A program made the translations under genes and the position numbers. From an uncultured Altererythrobacter sp. (GTDB lineage: Bacteria > Pseudomonadota > Alphaproteobacteria > Sphingomonadales > Sphingomonadaceae): 64,000 nucleotides of DNA. Of the stretch, positions 52,090 through 61,632 are shown piece after piece. The stretch is taken from positions 1 to 64,000 of the forward strand of contig CAJXJY010000010.1 of NCBI GenBank assembly GCA_913055875.1. Direction: 5' to 3'. Position 1 is the stretch's first letter; the number at the start of each line of letters is the position of its first letter. Under the pieces are notes generated by a model. The model did no database searches, was not told where the DNA came from, and saw only the letters and a program-made list of their open reading frames with translations.

Positions 52090-53129
52090 ACCCACTGCCC
52101 CCCGTCCTGTTCGAGGTTCCAGCCCTCGACATCGCGCGCGCGGCGGGTCAGCACGTCGAGGCAGGCCATGCGGATCGCCACGCCCATCTCGACCTGCCGG
52201 GTTATGATCGAGCGGTCGAGCATGTCGGCGACCTCGCTGTCGATCTCGACCCCGCGGTTCATCGGGCCGGGATGCATCACCAGCGCGTCGGGCGCGTGCT
52301 TCTCCAACCGCTGCCGCGTGAGCCCGTAGAGATGGTGGTATTCGCGCGCCGAGGGGATGAATTGCCCGCTCATCCGCTCGGTCTGGAGCCGCAGCATCAT
52401 CGCCACGTCGGTGCCCTCGAGCGCGGCGTCGAAATCGTGGAACGGCTGCGCGCCCATCGCCTCGATCGCCGCAGGCATAAGCGCGGGCGGCGCGCATACG
52501 CGCACGCTCGCTCCGAGCGCGGTCAGGCACAATATGTTCGAGCGCGCCACGCGGCTGTGCAGGATGTCGCCGCAGATCGTCACCGTCAGCCCGGTGAAAT
52601 CCTCCGCCCCCTCGCCGCGCTCTTCGAGCGCGTGGCGCAGCGCGAGCGCGTCGAGCAACGCCTGCGTCGGGTGCTCGTGCTGCCCGTCGCCGGCATTGAG
52701 CACCGGGCAATCGACCTTGCTCGCGATCAGGTCGACCGCGCCGCTCGAACCGTGCCGGATGACGATCGCATCGGCGCGCATCGCGTTGAGCGTGATCGCA
52801 GTGTCGATCAGCGTCTCGCCCTTCTTCACGCTCGATTGCGCGGCGTGCATGTTGACCACATCCGCGCCGAGCCGCTTGCCGGCTATTTCGAAGCTCAGCA
52901 GCGTGCGCGTCGAATTTTCGAAAAAGGCGTTGATGATGGTCAGGCCCGACAGTTCCTCGCAATGCTTGTCGGCGTTGCGGTTGAACTCGACCCATTGTTC
53001 CGCCTCGGCGAGCAGGAACAGGATCTCGTGCCGTTCGAGCTGTCCGATACCCGTCAGGTCGCGATGCGGAAATGCGCGCCGACCTGCCGGAAAGCGGCCC
53101 GGAGCGCTGGAGGAACCCGTCGAAGTCAT
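52086..53129 (-). CDS. pyrB: Aspartate carbamoyltransferase catalytic subunit
   Basis: Joins carbamoyl phosphate and aspartate in the second step of pyrimidine synthesis. The 347 residues include the carbamoyl-phosphate loop [13 protein letters not shown], the segments [23 protein letters not shown], and [12 protein letters not shown] of the aspartate domain. The N-terminus has about 20 extra Ser/Pro/Arg-rich residues compared with E. coli PyrB. Start ATG 53129. Its last bases overlap the degenerate pyrC gene, which fits a PyrB-PyrC' complex. No pyrI regulatory gene is nearby. Confidence 0.95.
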   Translation of the reverse strand: MTSTGSSSAPGRFPAGRRAFPHRDLTGIGQLERHEILFLLAEAEQWVEFNRNADKHCEELSGLTIINAFFENSTRTLLSFEIAGKRLGADVVNMHAAQSSVKKGETLIDTAITLNAMRADAIVIRHGSSGAVDLIASKVDCPVLNAGDGQHEHPTQALLDALALRHALEERGEGAEDFTGLTVTICGDILHSRVARSNILCLTALGASVRVCAPPALMPAAIEAMGAQPFHDFDAALEGTDVAMMLRLQTERMSGQFIPSAREYHHLYGLTRQRLEKHAPDALVMHPGPMNRGVEIDSEVADMLDRSIITRQVEMGVAIRMACLDVLTRRARDVEGWNLEQDGGQWV

Positions 53130-53240
53130 TAAAGCAGTGCCCTTAGTCGAGTGGGGTGGACCGCTCAAGCGGTTTCCCGCTGGCGAAAATGCCAGAAGCC
53201 CCCTAACCTGTACCAAACGGTGAGTTTCGAGGAATTTCAA

Positions 53241-55136
53241 ATGGGTTTCGCAGGCAAGGTTTGGCGGGTTCTGGTGGGCATCAAGGACGGGCTCAGCCTG
53301 ATTTTCCTGCTGCTGTTCTTCTTCGCGCTCTATGCCGTGCTCACCGCGCGGCCGAGCCCGGGCATGGTACGCGACGGCGCGTTGCTGCTCGAACTCGACG
53401 GCTATGTGGTCGAAGAGAAATCGGCGGTCGATCCGCTCACCATCCTGCTGAGCGGCGAGGAGCCGATCGGCGAATACCAGGTGCGCGACCTCGTCCACGC
53501 GATCGAGGAGGCCGCGACCGACGACCGGATCGACGCGATAGTGCTCGATCTCACCAATTTCATCGGCGGCGGACAGGTCCACCTGCAGGACATCGGCGAG
53601 GCGCTGGAAAAGGCCAAGGCCGCCGACAAGCCGGTGCTGACCTATGCGATCGCCTATGGCGACGACGCGATGCTGCTCGCGGCGCATGCGAGCGAGGTAT
53701 GGGTCGATCCGCTCGGCGGAGCGATCGTCGCCGGACCGGGCGGCGCGCGACTCTATTACGCCGAGCTGCTCGAGAACCTCAAGATCAACGCCCGCGTGTA
53801 CAAGGTCGGCACCTACAAGAGCGCGGTGGAGCCCTATTCGCGCAGCGACATGTCGCCCGAGGCGCGCGAAAATTACGAAGCGCTCTACGGCGCGCTGTGG
53901 GCCGAGTGGCAGGCCAATGTGAAGAAGGCGCGGCCCAAGCTGCAGCTCGACCGCATCGTCGGCGGGCCGGTCGAATGGGTCGAGGCGAGCAATGGCGACC
54001 TCGCCCAGGCGGCGCTCGAAGCCGGGCTGGTCGACAAGCTCGGCAGCAAGGTCGAGTTCGGCGAACGGGTCAAGGAAATCGCCGGCGAGGATGGCTGGGA
54101 CGAGACGCCCGGCGCCTATGCCCACACCGAGCTCGACCCGTGGCTGGCCGATATCGAACCTGACCTGCCGGGCAGCGCGATCGGCGTGGTGACCATCGCC
54201 GGCGAAATCGTCGACGGCGATGCCGGCCCCGGCACGGCGGGCGGCGACCGGATCGCCGAACTGCTCGACGAAGCGCTCGACGACGATCTGGCCGGTCTGG
54301 TGGTCCGCGTGGACTCGCCCGGCGGTTCCGTGCTGGCTTCGGAGGAAATCCGCCGCGCGATCCTGCGCCACAAGGCCGCCGACATCCCGATCGCGGTGTC
54401 TATGGCGAATGTCGCGGCGAGCGGCGGCTACTGGGTGTCGACCCCGGCCGACCGGATCTTTGCCGAGCCCGAGACGATCACCGGTTCGATCGGCATCTTC
54501 GCGGTGATCCCGACCTTCGAGAACGCCGCGGCTGAAATCGGCATCAATGCCGACGGGGTACGCACGACCGCGCTGTCGGGTCAGCCCGACCTGCTCGACG
54601 GCTTCACCCCCGAAGTCGATGCGATCCTGCAAAGCTCGATCGAGGACGGCTATGCCGACTTCCTCGCCCGCGTCGCCGAATCGCGCAACCTCACCACCGA
54701 GCAGGTCGACCGTATCGGCCAGGGCCGTGTGTGGGACGGCGGCGCCGCGCGGCAGATCGGGCTGGTCGACCAGTATGGCGGCATCGACGAGGCGCTCGCA
54801 TGGGTCGCCGAACGGGCCGAACTCGAGGACGGCGACTGGCATGTGCAATGGCTCGGCGACGATATCCGGCCCTACGATTCGCTGATCCGGCGCATGATCG
54901 GAGGCGACGGTGCGGACAATGCCGGGAACCGGGCAAGGGGCGGCGACCTGTTCGCGATGGTCGCCCGGCGCGAGCAATCGCTGACGGGACGGGTCGCGAT
55001 GGATGTCGAGCGGCTGCTGTCGGTACGCGGAATGCAGGCCTATTGCCTCGAATGCCCGGCGCAGCCCGGCCGCGCGGCGCACGCCGCACAAGGCGACGGC
55101 TGGCTCGCGCGGATGATGCGCCTGGTCGCGGGATAG
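53241..55136 (+). CDS. sppA: Signal peptide peptidase SppA, 67-kDa type
   Basis: Membrane protease that degrades leftover signal peptides. The 631 residues have one N-terminal helix (about 17-36) and two tandem S49 domains. The catalytic Lys is in [18 protein letters not shown] (first domain) and the Ser in [23 protein letters not shown] (second domain), the split arrangement of E. coli SppA. The GAGGAATTT ribosome-binding site supports ATG 53241. It diverges from pyrB and is followed by tRNA-Val after 92 bp. Confidence 0.94.
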   Translation: MGFAGKVWRVLVGIKDGLSLIFLLLFFFALYAVLTARPSPGMVRDGALLLELDGYVVEEKSAVDPLTILLSGEEPIGEYQVRDLVHAIEEAATDDRIDAIVLDLTNFIGGGQVHLQDIGEALEKAKAADKPVLTYAIAYGDDAMLLAAHASEVWVDPLGGAIVAGPGGARLYYAELLENLKINARVYKVGTYKSAVEPYSRSDMSPEARENYEALYGALWAEWQANVKKARPKLQLDRIVGGPVEWVEASNGDLAQAALEAGLVDKLGSKVEFGERVKEIAGEDGWDETPGAYAHTELDPWLADIEPDLPGSAIGVVTIAGEIVDGDAGPGTAGGDRIAELLDEALDDDLAGLVVRVDSPGGSVLASEEIRRAILRHKAADIPIAVSMANVAASGGYWVSTPADRIFAEPETITGSIGIFAVIPTFENAAAEIGINADGVRTTALSGQPDLLDGFTPEVDAILQSSIEDGYADFLARVAESRNLTTEQVDRIGQGRVWDGGAARQIGLVDQYGGIDEALAWVAERAELEDGDWHVQWLGDDIRPYDSLIRRMIGGDGADNAGNRARGGDLFAMVARREQSLTGRVAMDVERLLSVRGMQAYCLECPAQPGRAAHAAQGDGWLARMMRLVAG

Positions 55137-55228
55137 CCATTCGCCGCTTGCCTCGCGCGCCCGCGCATGGCAAAGGCGCGCCCCTGCCGTAGAGGCGGCC
55201 CGCATGGCCGGGCGCGCGACGATCCGGC

Positions 55229-55303
55229 GGGCGCGTAGCTCAGTGGTAGAGCACACCCTTCACACGGGTGGGGTCGCAAGTTCAATCCTTGCCGCGCCCA
55301 CCA
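55229..55303 (+). tRNA. tRNA-Val (anticodon CAC)
   Basis: A 75-nt tRNA with acceptor stem GGGCGCG / CGCGCCC, D-arm TAGCTCAGTGGTAGAGC, anticodon stem ACCC/GGGT with loop TTCACAC (anticodon CAC, reads GUG), T-arm GGTCGCAAGTTCAATCC and encoded CCA. A TTTTTT run right after the CCA ends the transcript. Confidence 0.94.
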
Positions 55304-55610
55304 TTTTTTCAGATACTTAGGCCATGCGCTCCGGCTGCGTGTCGGAAACGTGTCGAATATAAATTCGGTTCGGCCGGTCGCGATAGTGTTGAAATATCGC
55401 CATGCGCATCGACGTTCGTATCGTGAGCATCTCGTGACGAGCTCTCAGTCGACAATGGTCCAAGGCGTTGAGCTGAATCACAATCATTCGCCACACCAAT
55501 CATGATGGTGGTCGCGTCCGCTAAGATGTTGGGAACAGTAGGCGACTACGGAAATTCCCGTTATTCGCCCTGCGAGGTCCAGCCTGGCAAGTTATCACTG
55601 AATTGGACCT
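55304..55610. other. Gene-poor, lower-GC stretch after tRNA-Val
   Basis: Apart from the T-run of the tRNA gene nothing convincing is present. Short open frames of about 60 codons have no ribosome-binding site or family likeness. The base composition is clearly lower in G+C than the flanking genes, continuing to about 57.9 kb. No direct repeat of the tRNA 3' end was found further on, so there is no sign of a site-specific integration. Confidence 0.5.
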
Positions 55611-56414
55611 CTACAGGAACTGCCTGCTCCGAAGCACCGGATCATCGGCTCTCCCGTCGTAAATCTGAACATTCGCGAAAACCGGCCCCGCGTCCTCGAA
55701 GGTGTCGACGAAATCCTGGCAGTAGATGAGCGACAGCGCGCTGGTCATCTGCGTGGCCGACGATCTCCAAGACTCGATCAAGCGATCGATCACGTCATGG
55801 CCACCGGATGCAGTCTGCGGCTCGGACCGACGAACGACCGCACAACGCAGCAGAAACTCCACGATCGCTTCCGGCTCGCCAAGGTCCATTGTTTCGGCAA
55901 AGACCCGCGCATCCGCCTGCCTCATTTGCTCCAACACCGGCGCAAGCCCTGCTGTAAACTCCGTCAAGGACACGTCACGCAGCAAATGCGCAGCCTGATG
56001 CTGCCAGGCGAAGGGGAGCGCGCGGATTGCGTCTACCGCGCGAGACCAGTCGTTTTTGATGGGGTCGGATTGCGTCCTTCCCTCAGCCGCCCATCCATCG
56101 CGTACCATGCGAGGACCGGGTGAGCAGGCCTGCTGCAACCGTCGGTCGAGCAGCTGCCCGTCAGGATGCTCGTCGAGCATCGTATCGGGATAGAAGATCG
56201 CATCTTCCGGCTCGATCTCGATCCGGTCGTCCGCGGTGAAGACCTGCCGGGCCATCGCCTGGATCAGCAGGAAATAGACTTCCGAAAATCCATCGGCGGA
56301 TCGATTTCGAACAGCCAGCTATGGGCTGGCTTTGCGTCCAGCTCATCTAGACTCAGACCTATTAAGTTGCTTGCGCTGGCGAGATTGGGTTGATTCAATG
56401 GCGGCACCAAGGAG

Positions 56415-56759
56415 GTGCTGTTTGGGTCTGATTTACGGTTGTTGAGCGAGGCGCAGATGCGCCGGATCGAGCCCTGCTTTCCGTTGTCGCACGGTATCCC
56501 CCGTGTCGATGATCGGTGGATCGTGAGCGGCATTATCTTCGTGATCCGGAACGGACTGCGCTGGCGCGATGCGCCTCCTGCCTATGGCCCGCACAAGACG
56601 ATCTACAACCGGTTTATCCGCTGGAGCCGCCTAGGCGTGTTCAACCGCATCTTCGCCAAGCTGGCGGCCAAGGGCGGCAAGCCCGATCGGCTAATGATCG
56701 ACGGCACCCATCTCAAGGCGCATCGCACAGAGGCGAGCCTCTTAAAACGAGCCTCTTAA
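56415..56759 (+). pseudogene. IS5-family transposase, first frame (orfA), truncated by a duplication
   Basis: The product of 114 residues has the N-terminal DUF4096-type domain of IS5 transposases (LSEAQMRRIEPCFPLSHG, DDRWIVSGIIFVIRNGLRWRD, IYNRFIRWSRLGVF) and the first catalytic Asp in LMIDGTHLKAHRTEASLLK. A 14-bp tandem copy of CGAGCCTCTTAAAA (56730-56758) makes it end in KRAS before the slippery A-run. Without the copy it would run on as SLLKKGLYPDVSGAPKAG. Frameshifting into orfB is thus prevented. Confidence 0.8.
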
Positions 56760-56760
56760 A

Positions 56761-57198
56761 AAAGGGGCTCTACCCCGACGTATCGGGCGCACCAAAGGCG
56801 GGCTGAACTCCAAGCTCCACGCCGTCTGCGATGGCAAGGGCCGCCCACTCATCATGCTGCTCAGCGAAGGCCAGATGAGCGATTACAAAGGCGCTGCGCT
56901 GATGATCGATGCGTTCCCCAAGGCCAAGGCATTGCTGGCCGGCCGGGGCTACGATGCCGACTGGTTCCGTCACGCCCTGGCTGAGCGCGGCATCGCCGCC
57001 TGCATCCCGTCAAAGACCATCCGCAAAGTGCCCATCCCGCACGATACCAACCTCTACTGCCAGCGCCACAAGGTTGAGAACATGTTCGGCAAGCTCAAGG
57101 ACTCGAGACGCATCCACACCCGTTACGACCGCTGCGCCCACACCTTCTTCTCAGCCATCTGCATCGCCACAACCGTCATCTTCTGGTTGCCCCAATGA
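56761..57198 (+). pseudogene. IS5-family transposase, second frame (orfB)
   Basis: The C-terminal half of the DDE transposase: GALPRRIGRTKGGLNSKLHA, then VCDGKGRPLIMLLSEGQMSD with the second Asp region. AGRGYDADWFRHAL and RHKVENMFGKLKDSRRIHTRYD contain the final Glu. It has no start of its own near the beginning and relies on a -1 shift from orfA, which is here cut off by the duplication. Confidence 0.8.
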
Positions 57199-57310
57199 GT
57201 CCTGAGCCTAGTTCCCACGGCAACGACTCCATTGCCCGTTTCAGTTGAGGTAGCAGCCGTTTCCCATATCAGACCCGCAGACCTTCAAACACGATCCTGA
57301 TCTTGTCTTC

Positions 57311-57394
57311 TTAAAAGTGCGCCGCGTCCGGCTGCGGATGTCCTTCACAACCTGCGCGACAGGCTGCTTTGACGTCGAAATTCTTGGTTCTCAT
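57311..57394 (-). CDS. Possible 27-residue peptide
   Basis: A GAAGAAAAGACG stretch gives a reasonable ribosome-binding site before ATG 57394. The peptide (MRTKNFDVKAACRAGCEGHP, then QPDAAHF) has two Cys residues. No processing enzymes or relatives are visible nearby. It may be a chance frame or a remnant. Confidence 0.2.
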   Translation of the reverse strand: MRTKNFDVKAACRAGCEGHPQPDAAHF

Positions 57395-57525
57395 CGTCTT
57401 TTCTTCGTCACTACGACGAAACCTAAATCCCCTCAAATCACAACCTGAATTGAGTGCCATAGGCGCTGACGGGAGACAATTTCGGTGCCGCACGTGTGAT
57501 GCCTGCAGATCTTCCGGATCGCGCC

Positions 57526-57741
57526 AGCAGCACCAGCGATAAGGAGGAGAGCGCCCAACGGCGCAATGCCGGCGTTCAACGATATCTAACAGGTCGCGGC
57601 ATGCCGGCCACCCGCATCATTGGCGAAGTCTTCTGTGAAACACTGCCCCGAGCTCCCACTGCGGATGGCCTGCACAAGCTTCAGAACCGCCGAGTCGAAA
57701 TGACCTACAGGTCAGGTTTCGGCCCGGAAGGTTTGACTTGA
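57526..57741 (+). pseudogene. OmpA C-terminal domain fragment
   Basis: The translation (RRNAGVQRYLTGRGMPATRI, PTADGLHKLQNRRVEMTYRS) matches the end of the intact OmpA-family protein encoded at 57888-59012 (RRNASVREYLTGRGIPDGRI, PTADGVRELQNRRVEITYGP). Only about 70 residues remain, with no barrel or signal peptide. It is the decayed 3' end of a second copy. The 260 bp before it (57233-57525) hold nothing else convincing. Confidence 0.8.
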
Positions 57742-57887
57742 AACGAGATACGAGCGTGGCCGGATTGAGCCGCGTTTCAGGCAAATCGTTCAACTTGTAA
57801 CCTTTTTTGGAACAAAGCTGCGCGCATAATGTTTGCCACGAACGATGAACCGTCCTATGAGCAGTGTCAGGTATGAGTGAGGCAAAT

Positions 57888-59012
57888 ATGAAAACAAAAT
57901 TACTTCTTCTCGCCGGCGTCGCTACCGTTATCGCATCCCCCTCGCAAGCTCGCGACGGGCAATGGTATGCCGGCATCGAGGGCGGTATCGTCTTTGAAGA
58001 CCAGGTCGAGATCGAGAGTGAACCGTTTCAGGGCACTCCTCCTCTGAACCAATCAATCGCCAATACCGGCACAGGAATCGAGGTCGACGCAATCGTAGGA
58101 TACGACTTCGGTTGGTTCCGCGTCGAAGGTGAAGCGGGTTTTAAAAACCAGGATCACGACACTTTCGTCATGCTCAGCCCCAACAATACGGCCGGCCTGC
58201 CGGGCGGGTTTCGTACGGGGCCGGACAGCACCCAGAAAACCTACAGTGGTATGGTCAACCTGCTCCTCGATTTCGGTAGCGACGAGGGAGTGCAGCTCTA
58301 TGCGGGCGGCGGCGCCGGGTTCGCGGCTGTCGATTTCGAGCTGAGCGCTCCGGGCAGCGGAACCTTCATCGACGACAGCGGGACCGCATTCGCTTATCAG
58401 GGAATCGCCGGTCTTCGTTATCCCCTGAACGATAGCGTCGATATCGGGGTGAAATATCGTTATTTCCGGGTCGAGAATCTCAACATCGACGGCTTCAACA
58501 ACAGCCCGCTCGAAGCCAGGCTCGAATCGCATTCGCTGCTGGGAAGCCTCGTTTATAATTTCGGTGGAGCGGAACCGCCGCCTCCGCCGCCTCCGCCGCC
58601 TCCCCCGCCCCCACCGCCTCCTCCGCCACCGCCTCCGCCGCCTCCTCCGGCACCGCCGGCGTGCAACAAGGGGCCGTACATCGTCTTCTTCGAATGGGAT
58701 CAGTCGGACATCACGCCCGAAGCTGCGACCATTCTCGACAATGCGGTTTCGGCGTATCGCAACTGCGGCACGGCTTCAGTCATGCTGGCGGGTCACACCG
58801 ACACCTCGGGTTCGATGCGCTACAACGAAGGCCTGGCCGATCGTCGTAACGCTTCGGTGCGCGAATATCTTACCGGACGGGGCATTCCCGACGGCAGGAT
58901 TTCGGCCGAAGGCTTCGGCGAAACGCAACTGCGCGTTCCGACCGCCGACGGGGTTCGCGAACTGCAGAACCGTCGCGTCGAAATCACTTACGGTCCGGGT
59001 TCGGGCATGTAG
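57888..59012 (+). CDS. OmpA family outer-membrane protein with polyproline linker
   Basis: Outer-membrane protein of 374 residues. A signal peptide (MKTKLLLLAGVATVIASPSQA, cut about 21) precedes an eight-stranded barrel (about 22-225; GQWYAGIEGGIVFED to LVYNFGG). An almost pure proline run of nearly 30 residues follows, then a peptidoglycan-binding OmpA C-domain with FFEWDQSDITPEA, GHTDTSGSMRYNEGLADRR and LQNRRVEI. ATG 57888 has GAGTGAGGCAAAT as ribosome-binding site. A truncated relative of its end lies just upstream. It anchors the outer membrane to the cell wall. Confidence 0.92.
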   Translation: MKTKLLLLAGVATVIASPSQARDGQWYAGIEGGIVFEDQVEIESEPFQGTPPLNQSIANTGTGIEVDAIVGYDFGWFRVEGEAGFKNQDHDTFVMLSPNNTAGLPGGFRTGPDSTQKTYSGMVNLLLDFGSDEGVQLYAGGGAGFAAVDFELSAPGSGTFIDDSGTAFAYQGIAGLRYPLNDSVDIGVKYRYFRVENLNIDGFNNSPLEARLESHSLLGSLVYNFGGAEPPPPPPPPPPPPPPPPPPPPPPPPPAPPACNKGPYIVFFEWDQSDITPEAATILDNAVSAYRNCGTASVMLAGHTDTSGSMRYNEGLADRRNASVREYLTGRGIPDGRISAEGFGETQLRVPTADGVRELQNRRVEITYGPGSGM

Positions 59013-59036
59013 TTAACGCGATTTCGTGAGTAGCAA

Positions 59037-59075
59037 AGGGCCGGAGGGAACGCATCCTTCCGGCCCTTTTCGTTT
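59037..59075 (+). terminator. Terminator of the OmpA gene
   Basis: GGGCCGGAGG and CCTTCCGGCCC form a long stem around GAACGCAT, followed by TTTTCG. It starts 25 bp after the OmpA stop. Confidence 0.85.
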
Positions 59076-59337
59076 GGCGATCAAGCCCGCGCCGGGGCCT
59101 GTGCGCCAACCTCGGTCATGTCGCAATCGCCGACACGCCATCAGCCGCCCTCGCGCTGCATCACAACCTATTCGGTGACGGTCTCTCCGCGCAGAAACTC
59201 ACGGCTAGTTGCCAGATCGATCTCTGTCGCACTCTCCACCGTTCGCACAGCCGTCATCCCTATCGCTCTTGACCTCACGATGCGACGCTGCGAAGGACGC
59301 GCCGGCAATTGTGGTCGCAGTTACATAAGAATTTGCA
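59076..59337. other. Region upstream of rfbA
   Basis: No gene, repeat or clear promoter was found. An open frame crosses into rfbA but has neither a ribosome-binding site nor recognisable content. The rfb promoter must lie in this stretch. Confidence 0.4.
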
Positions 59338-60231
59338 ATGAGTTCCCAGAGCCGAAAAGGCATTATCCTTGCCGGTGGGTCGGGCACCCGGCTCTACCCC
59401 CTGACCAAGGGCGTATCAAAGCAGTTGATGCCGGTCTTCGACAAGCCGATGATCTACTATCCTCTCAGCACGCTGATGCTGGCCGGGATACGCGACATTC
59501 TCATCATCACCACGCCTGACGATTCCGAGCAATTCCAGCGCGTGCTGGGCGACGGATCGGACTTTGGCGTCAATCTCAGCTATGCCGAGCAGCCCCGGCC
59601 CGAAGGGCTCGCACAGGCCTATCACATCGGCGCGGACTTCGTGCGCGGGGGGCCCAGCGCGCTGATCCTGGGCGACAACATCTTCTACGGCCACGGTCTA
59701 CCCGAATTGCTCCGGAACGCCGATGCACGGGACACCGGCGCGAGCGTCTTTGCCTACCGGGTCAACGATCCCGAAGCTTTCGGCGTGGTCGAATTCGACG
59801 CTAGAGGCCGCGCGATCTCGGTCGAGGAAAAACCCACGGCTCCCAAGTCGAACTATGCGGTGACCGGTCTCTACTTCTACGACGAGACCGTGGTCGATCG
59901 CGCACGTGACCTTGCTCCTTCCGCGCGGGGCGAATTGGAGATCACCGACCTCAACCGGCTCTATCTCGACGAAGATTCGATGTCGGTCGAGATCATGGGG
60001 CGCGGCTTCGCCTGGCTCGATACCGGCACGCACGCCACGCTGCTCGATGCGGCGACCTATGTGCGCATAACCGAAGAGCGCCAGGGCCTGAAGATCGCCT
60101 GCCCCGAAGAAATCGCTTGGCGACAGGGCTTTATCGACGATGCACGGCTCGAAGAGATCGCTCAGCCTCTGCGCAAGTCGGGCTACGGCGAGTATCTGAT
60201 CGGCCTTTTGGATCAGCCGGCAATCGGTTGA
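59338..60231 (+). CDS. rfbA: Glucose-1-phosphate thymidylyltransferase
   Basis: First step of dTDP-L-rhamnose synthesis: glucose-1-phosphate plus dTTP gives dTDP-glucose. The 297 residues show the nucleotidyltransferase motif [18 protein letters not shown] (12-29), [28 protein letters not shown], and [17 protein letters not shown]. The length is standard. It opens a run of tightly packed genes; rfbC starts 11 bp after its stop. The start ATG has only a weak ribosome-binding site. Confidence 0.97.
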   Translation: MSSQSRKGIILAGGSGTRLYPLTKGVSKQLMPVFDKPMIYYPLSTLMLAGIRDILIITTPDDSEQFQRVLGDGSDFGVNLSYAEQPRPEGLAQAYHIGADFVRGGPSALILGDNIFYGHGLPELLRNADARDTGASVFAYRVNDPEAFGVVEFDARGRAISVEEKPTAPKSNYAVTGLYFYDETVVDRARDLAPSARGELEITDLNRLYLDEDSMSVEIMGRGFAWLDTGTHATLLDAATYVRITEERQGLKIACPEEIAWRQGFIDDARLEEIAQPLRKSGYGEYLIGLLDQPAIG

Positions 60232-60241
60232 GCGCGCAGCC

Positions 60242-60787
60242 ATGAATATCGTCGAAACCGAGATCGCAGGCCCGCTGATTATCGAACCCAAGGTGTTCGG
60301 CGATGAGCGAGGCTTCTTCATGGAAAGCTGGAACGCGGACGCGTTCGCACGGGCCGGGCTCGACATAGCATTCGTGCAGGACAACCATTCGCGTTCGCAA
60401 AAGGGGGTGCTGCGCGGTTTGCACTTCCAGAACCCGGGGCCGCAAGGCAAACTGGTCCGTGTAGTCAGCGGTGCCGTCTATGACGTCGCGGTCGACCTCA
60501 GGCGCTCTTCACCGACATTCGGCAAGTGGGTCGGTGTCGAGCTGTCAGCAGAAAACAAACGAATGTTCTGGGTCCCGCAAGGCTTTGCCCATGGTTTCCT
60601 GACGCTCGAAGACAACACGGACTTTCTCTACAAATGCGACGCGCTCTATGCTCCCGAAAACGAGCATTCGCTTAGCTGGGACGACCCGGAGGTCGGGATC
60701 GAATGGCCCACCGACGGGCTTGAGGTGCAGCTTTCGGTCAAGGATCGAAAAGGCCAATCGCTCGCGCAGGTGGAGGCGTTTGCGTGA
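60242..60787 (+). CDS. rfbC: dTDP-4-dehydrorhamnose 3,5-epimerase
   Basis: Epimerises the 4-keto sugar at C3 and C5. The 181 residues have the cupin fold signature with VQDNHSRSQKGVLRGLHFQ (about 38-56, including the catalytic His region), VRVVSGAVYDVAVDLRRSSPTFG and VPQGFAHGFLTLED. The stop overlaps the GTG of rfbD. The order rfbA-C-D-B differs from the E. coli order B-D-A-C. Confidence 0.97.
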   Translation: MNIVETEIAGPLIIEPKVFGDERGFFMESWNADAFARAGLDIAFVQDNHSRSQKGVLRGLHFQNPGPQGKLVRVVSGAVYDVAVDLRRSSPTFGKWVGVELSAENKRMFWVPQGFAHGFLTLEDNTDFLYKCDALYAPENEHSLSWDDPEVGIEWPTDGLEVQLSVKDRKGQSLAQVEAFA

Positions 60788-61632
60788 AGGTTCTGATCAC
60801 CGGTGCCAAAGGCCAGCTTGGTCGCGGCCTCATTGCCAGCGCTCCGGCTGGCGCACAGCTTCACGCAGTCGGCATCGATGAGTGCGACCTGACTGACGCG
60901 GATGCCATTATCGAACTCGTCGGCTCGGTATCGCCTGATGTTATCGTCAACGCCGCTGCCTACACTGCGGTCGACAAGGCCGAGAGCGACGAGAACACGG
61001 CACACGCGATTAATTCGGGTGCCGTGAAGGCCATGATCGAAGCGCATGCCGGGAAGCTCGTTCACGTATCGACCGACTTCGTGTTCGACGGCCAAAGCTC
61101 GCGCGCGTACCGGCCCGAGGACAAGCGCGCGCCGATCTCCGCATACGGACGCACCAAGGCAGAGGGCGAGGATCACTTGCGCGACGGCGACATTCTCGTT
61201 CGTACAGCCTGGGTCTACACTGCCGGCGGTGCCAACTTCGTTCGGACAATGCTTCGCCTCATGCGCGAAACTCCCGGCCTGAATGTCGTCGCCGACCAGA
61301 TTGGCGCTCCAACGTGGGCACCGGGGCTTGCAGCCACGATCTGGAGCCTGCTGGCAAAAGATGCGAACGGCACCTACCACCATTCGGATGCGGGCGTCGC
61401 GAGCTGGTACGACTTTGCAGTCGCGATCCAGGAAGAAGCGCTCGCGCTCGGCCTTCTCAACGAGGCAATTCCAATCACCCCGATCACCACCGCCGAATAT
61501 CCTACTCCGGCAGCACGTCCGGCCTTCTCGTTGCTGGACAGCAGCAAGACGCGTGCGCTCCTGGAAGACGGGCACACGCATTGGCGCGTAAACCTGCGGC
61601 AGATGCTGCGCGAGGAGAAAGCACTTGGCTAA
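60784..61632 (+). CDS. rfbD: dTDP-4-dehydrorhamnose reductase
   Basis: Reduces the 4-keto group to give dTDP-L-rhamnose using NAD(P)H. The 282 residues have the N-terminal nucleotide motif TGAKGQLGRGL (6-16), VNAAAYTAVDKAE, STDFVFDG and the YGRTKAEGE Tyr-Lys pair. The GTG start overlaps rfbC by four bases, showing translational coupling. Confidence 0.96.
   Translation: MKVLITGAKGQLGRGLIASAPAGAQLHAVGIDECDLTDADAIIELVGSVSPDVIVNAAAYTAVDKAESDENTAHAINSGAVKAMIEAHAGKLVHVSTDFVFDGQSSRAYRPEDKRAPISAYGRTKAEGEDHLRDGDILVRTAWVYTAGGANFVRTMLRLMRETPGLNVVADQIGAPTWAPGLAATIWSLLAKDANGTYHHSDAGVASWYDFAVAIQEEALALGLLNEAIPITPITTAEYPTPAARPAFSLLDSSKTRALLEDGHTHWRVNLRQMLREEKALG

Larger units (their letters stand above)
56347..57211 (+). 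mobile_element. IS5-family insertion sequence (IS427-like), 857 bp with CTAG target duplication
   Basis: CTAG at 56347-56350 and 57208-57211 flank the element. The terminal repeats are ACTCAGACCTATTAA (left) and GCTCAGGACTCATTG (right, reverse strand), an imperfect match. Inside are two overlapping transposase frames. The A6-type run AAAAAAGGGG (56757-56766) is the site where such elements normally shift frame by -1. The 4-bp YTAR-type duplication and the length fit IS427-group elements. Confidence 0.85.
55611..57232 (-). pseudogene. Unknown gene split by an IS5-family insertion and a one-base frameshift
   Basis: Removing the IS (56351-57207) and one CTAG copy joins ATG GAG TCG TTG CCG TGG (57232-57215) to a frame reading ELDELDAKPAHSWLFEID and on to PPMDF (to about 56286). 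There a one-base loss in a T-run (56286-56289 on the complementary strand) moves the frame to SEVYFLLIQAMARQVFTADD. The frame then continues unbroken to the stop at 55611 (MARQ onward, 214 residues). The rebuilt protein has about 245 residues, acidic in the middle, with no recognised family. The longest intact frame is 55611-56255. It probably encoded a real protein until recently. Confidence 0.7.

Noticed and set aside
53130-55256. Extension of the pyrB frame to 1056 residues
   Set aside because: The extension is antisense to sppA; pyrB starts at 53129.
55309-55503. Open frames of 60-64 codons on the minus strand
   Set aside because: No ribosome-binding site, atypical content, two overlapping frames equally open.
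55229-59337. Site-specific integration into tRNA-Val
   Set aside because: No integrase gene and no direct repeat of the tRNA 3' end downstream.
59118-59519. 133-codon open frame upstream of and overlapping rfbA
   Set aside because: It overlaps the well-supported rfbA start in another frame, has no ribosome-binding site and no family likeness.
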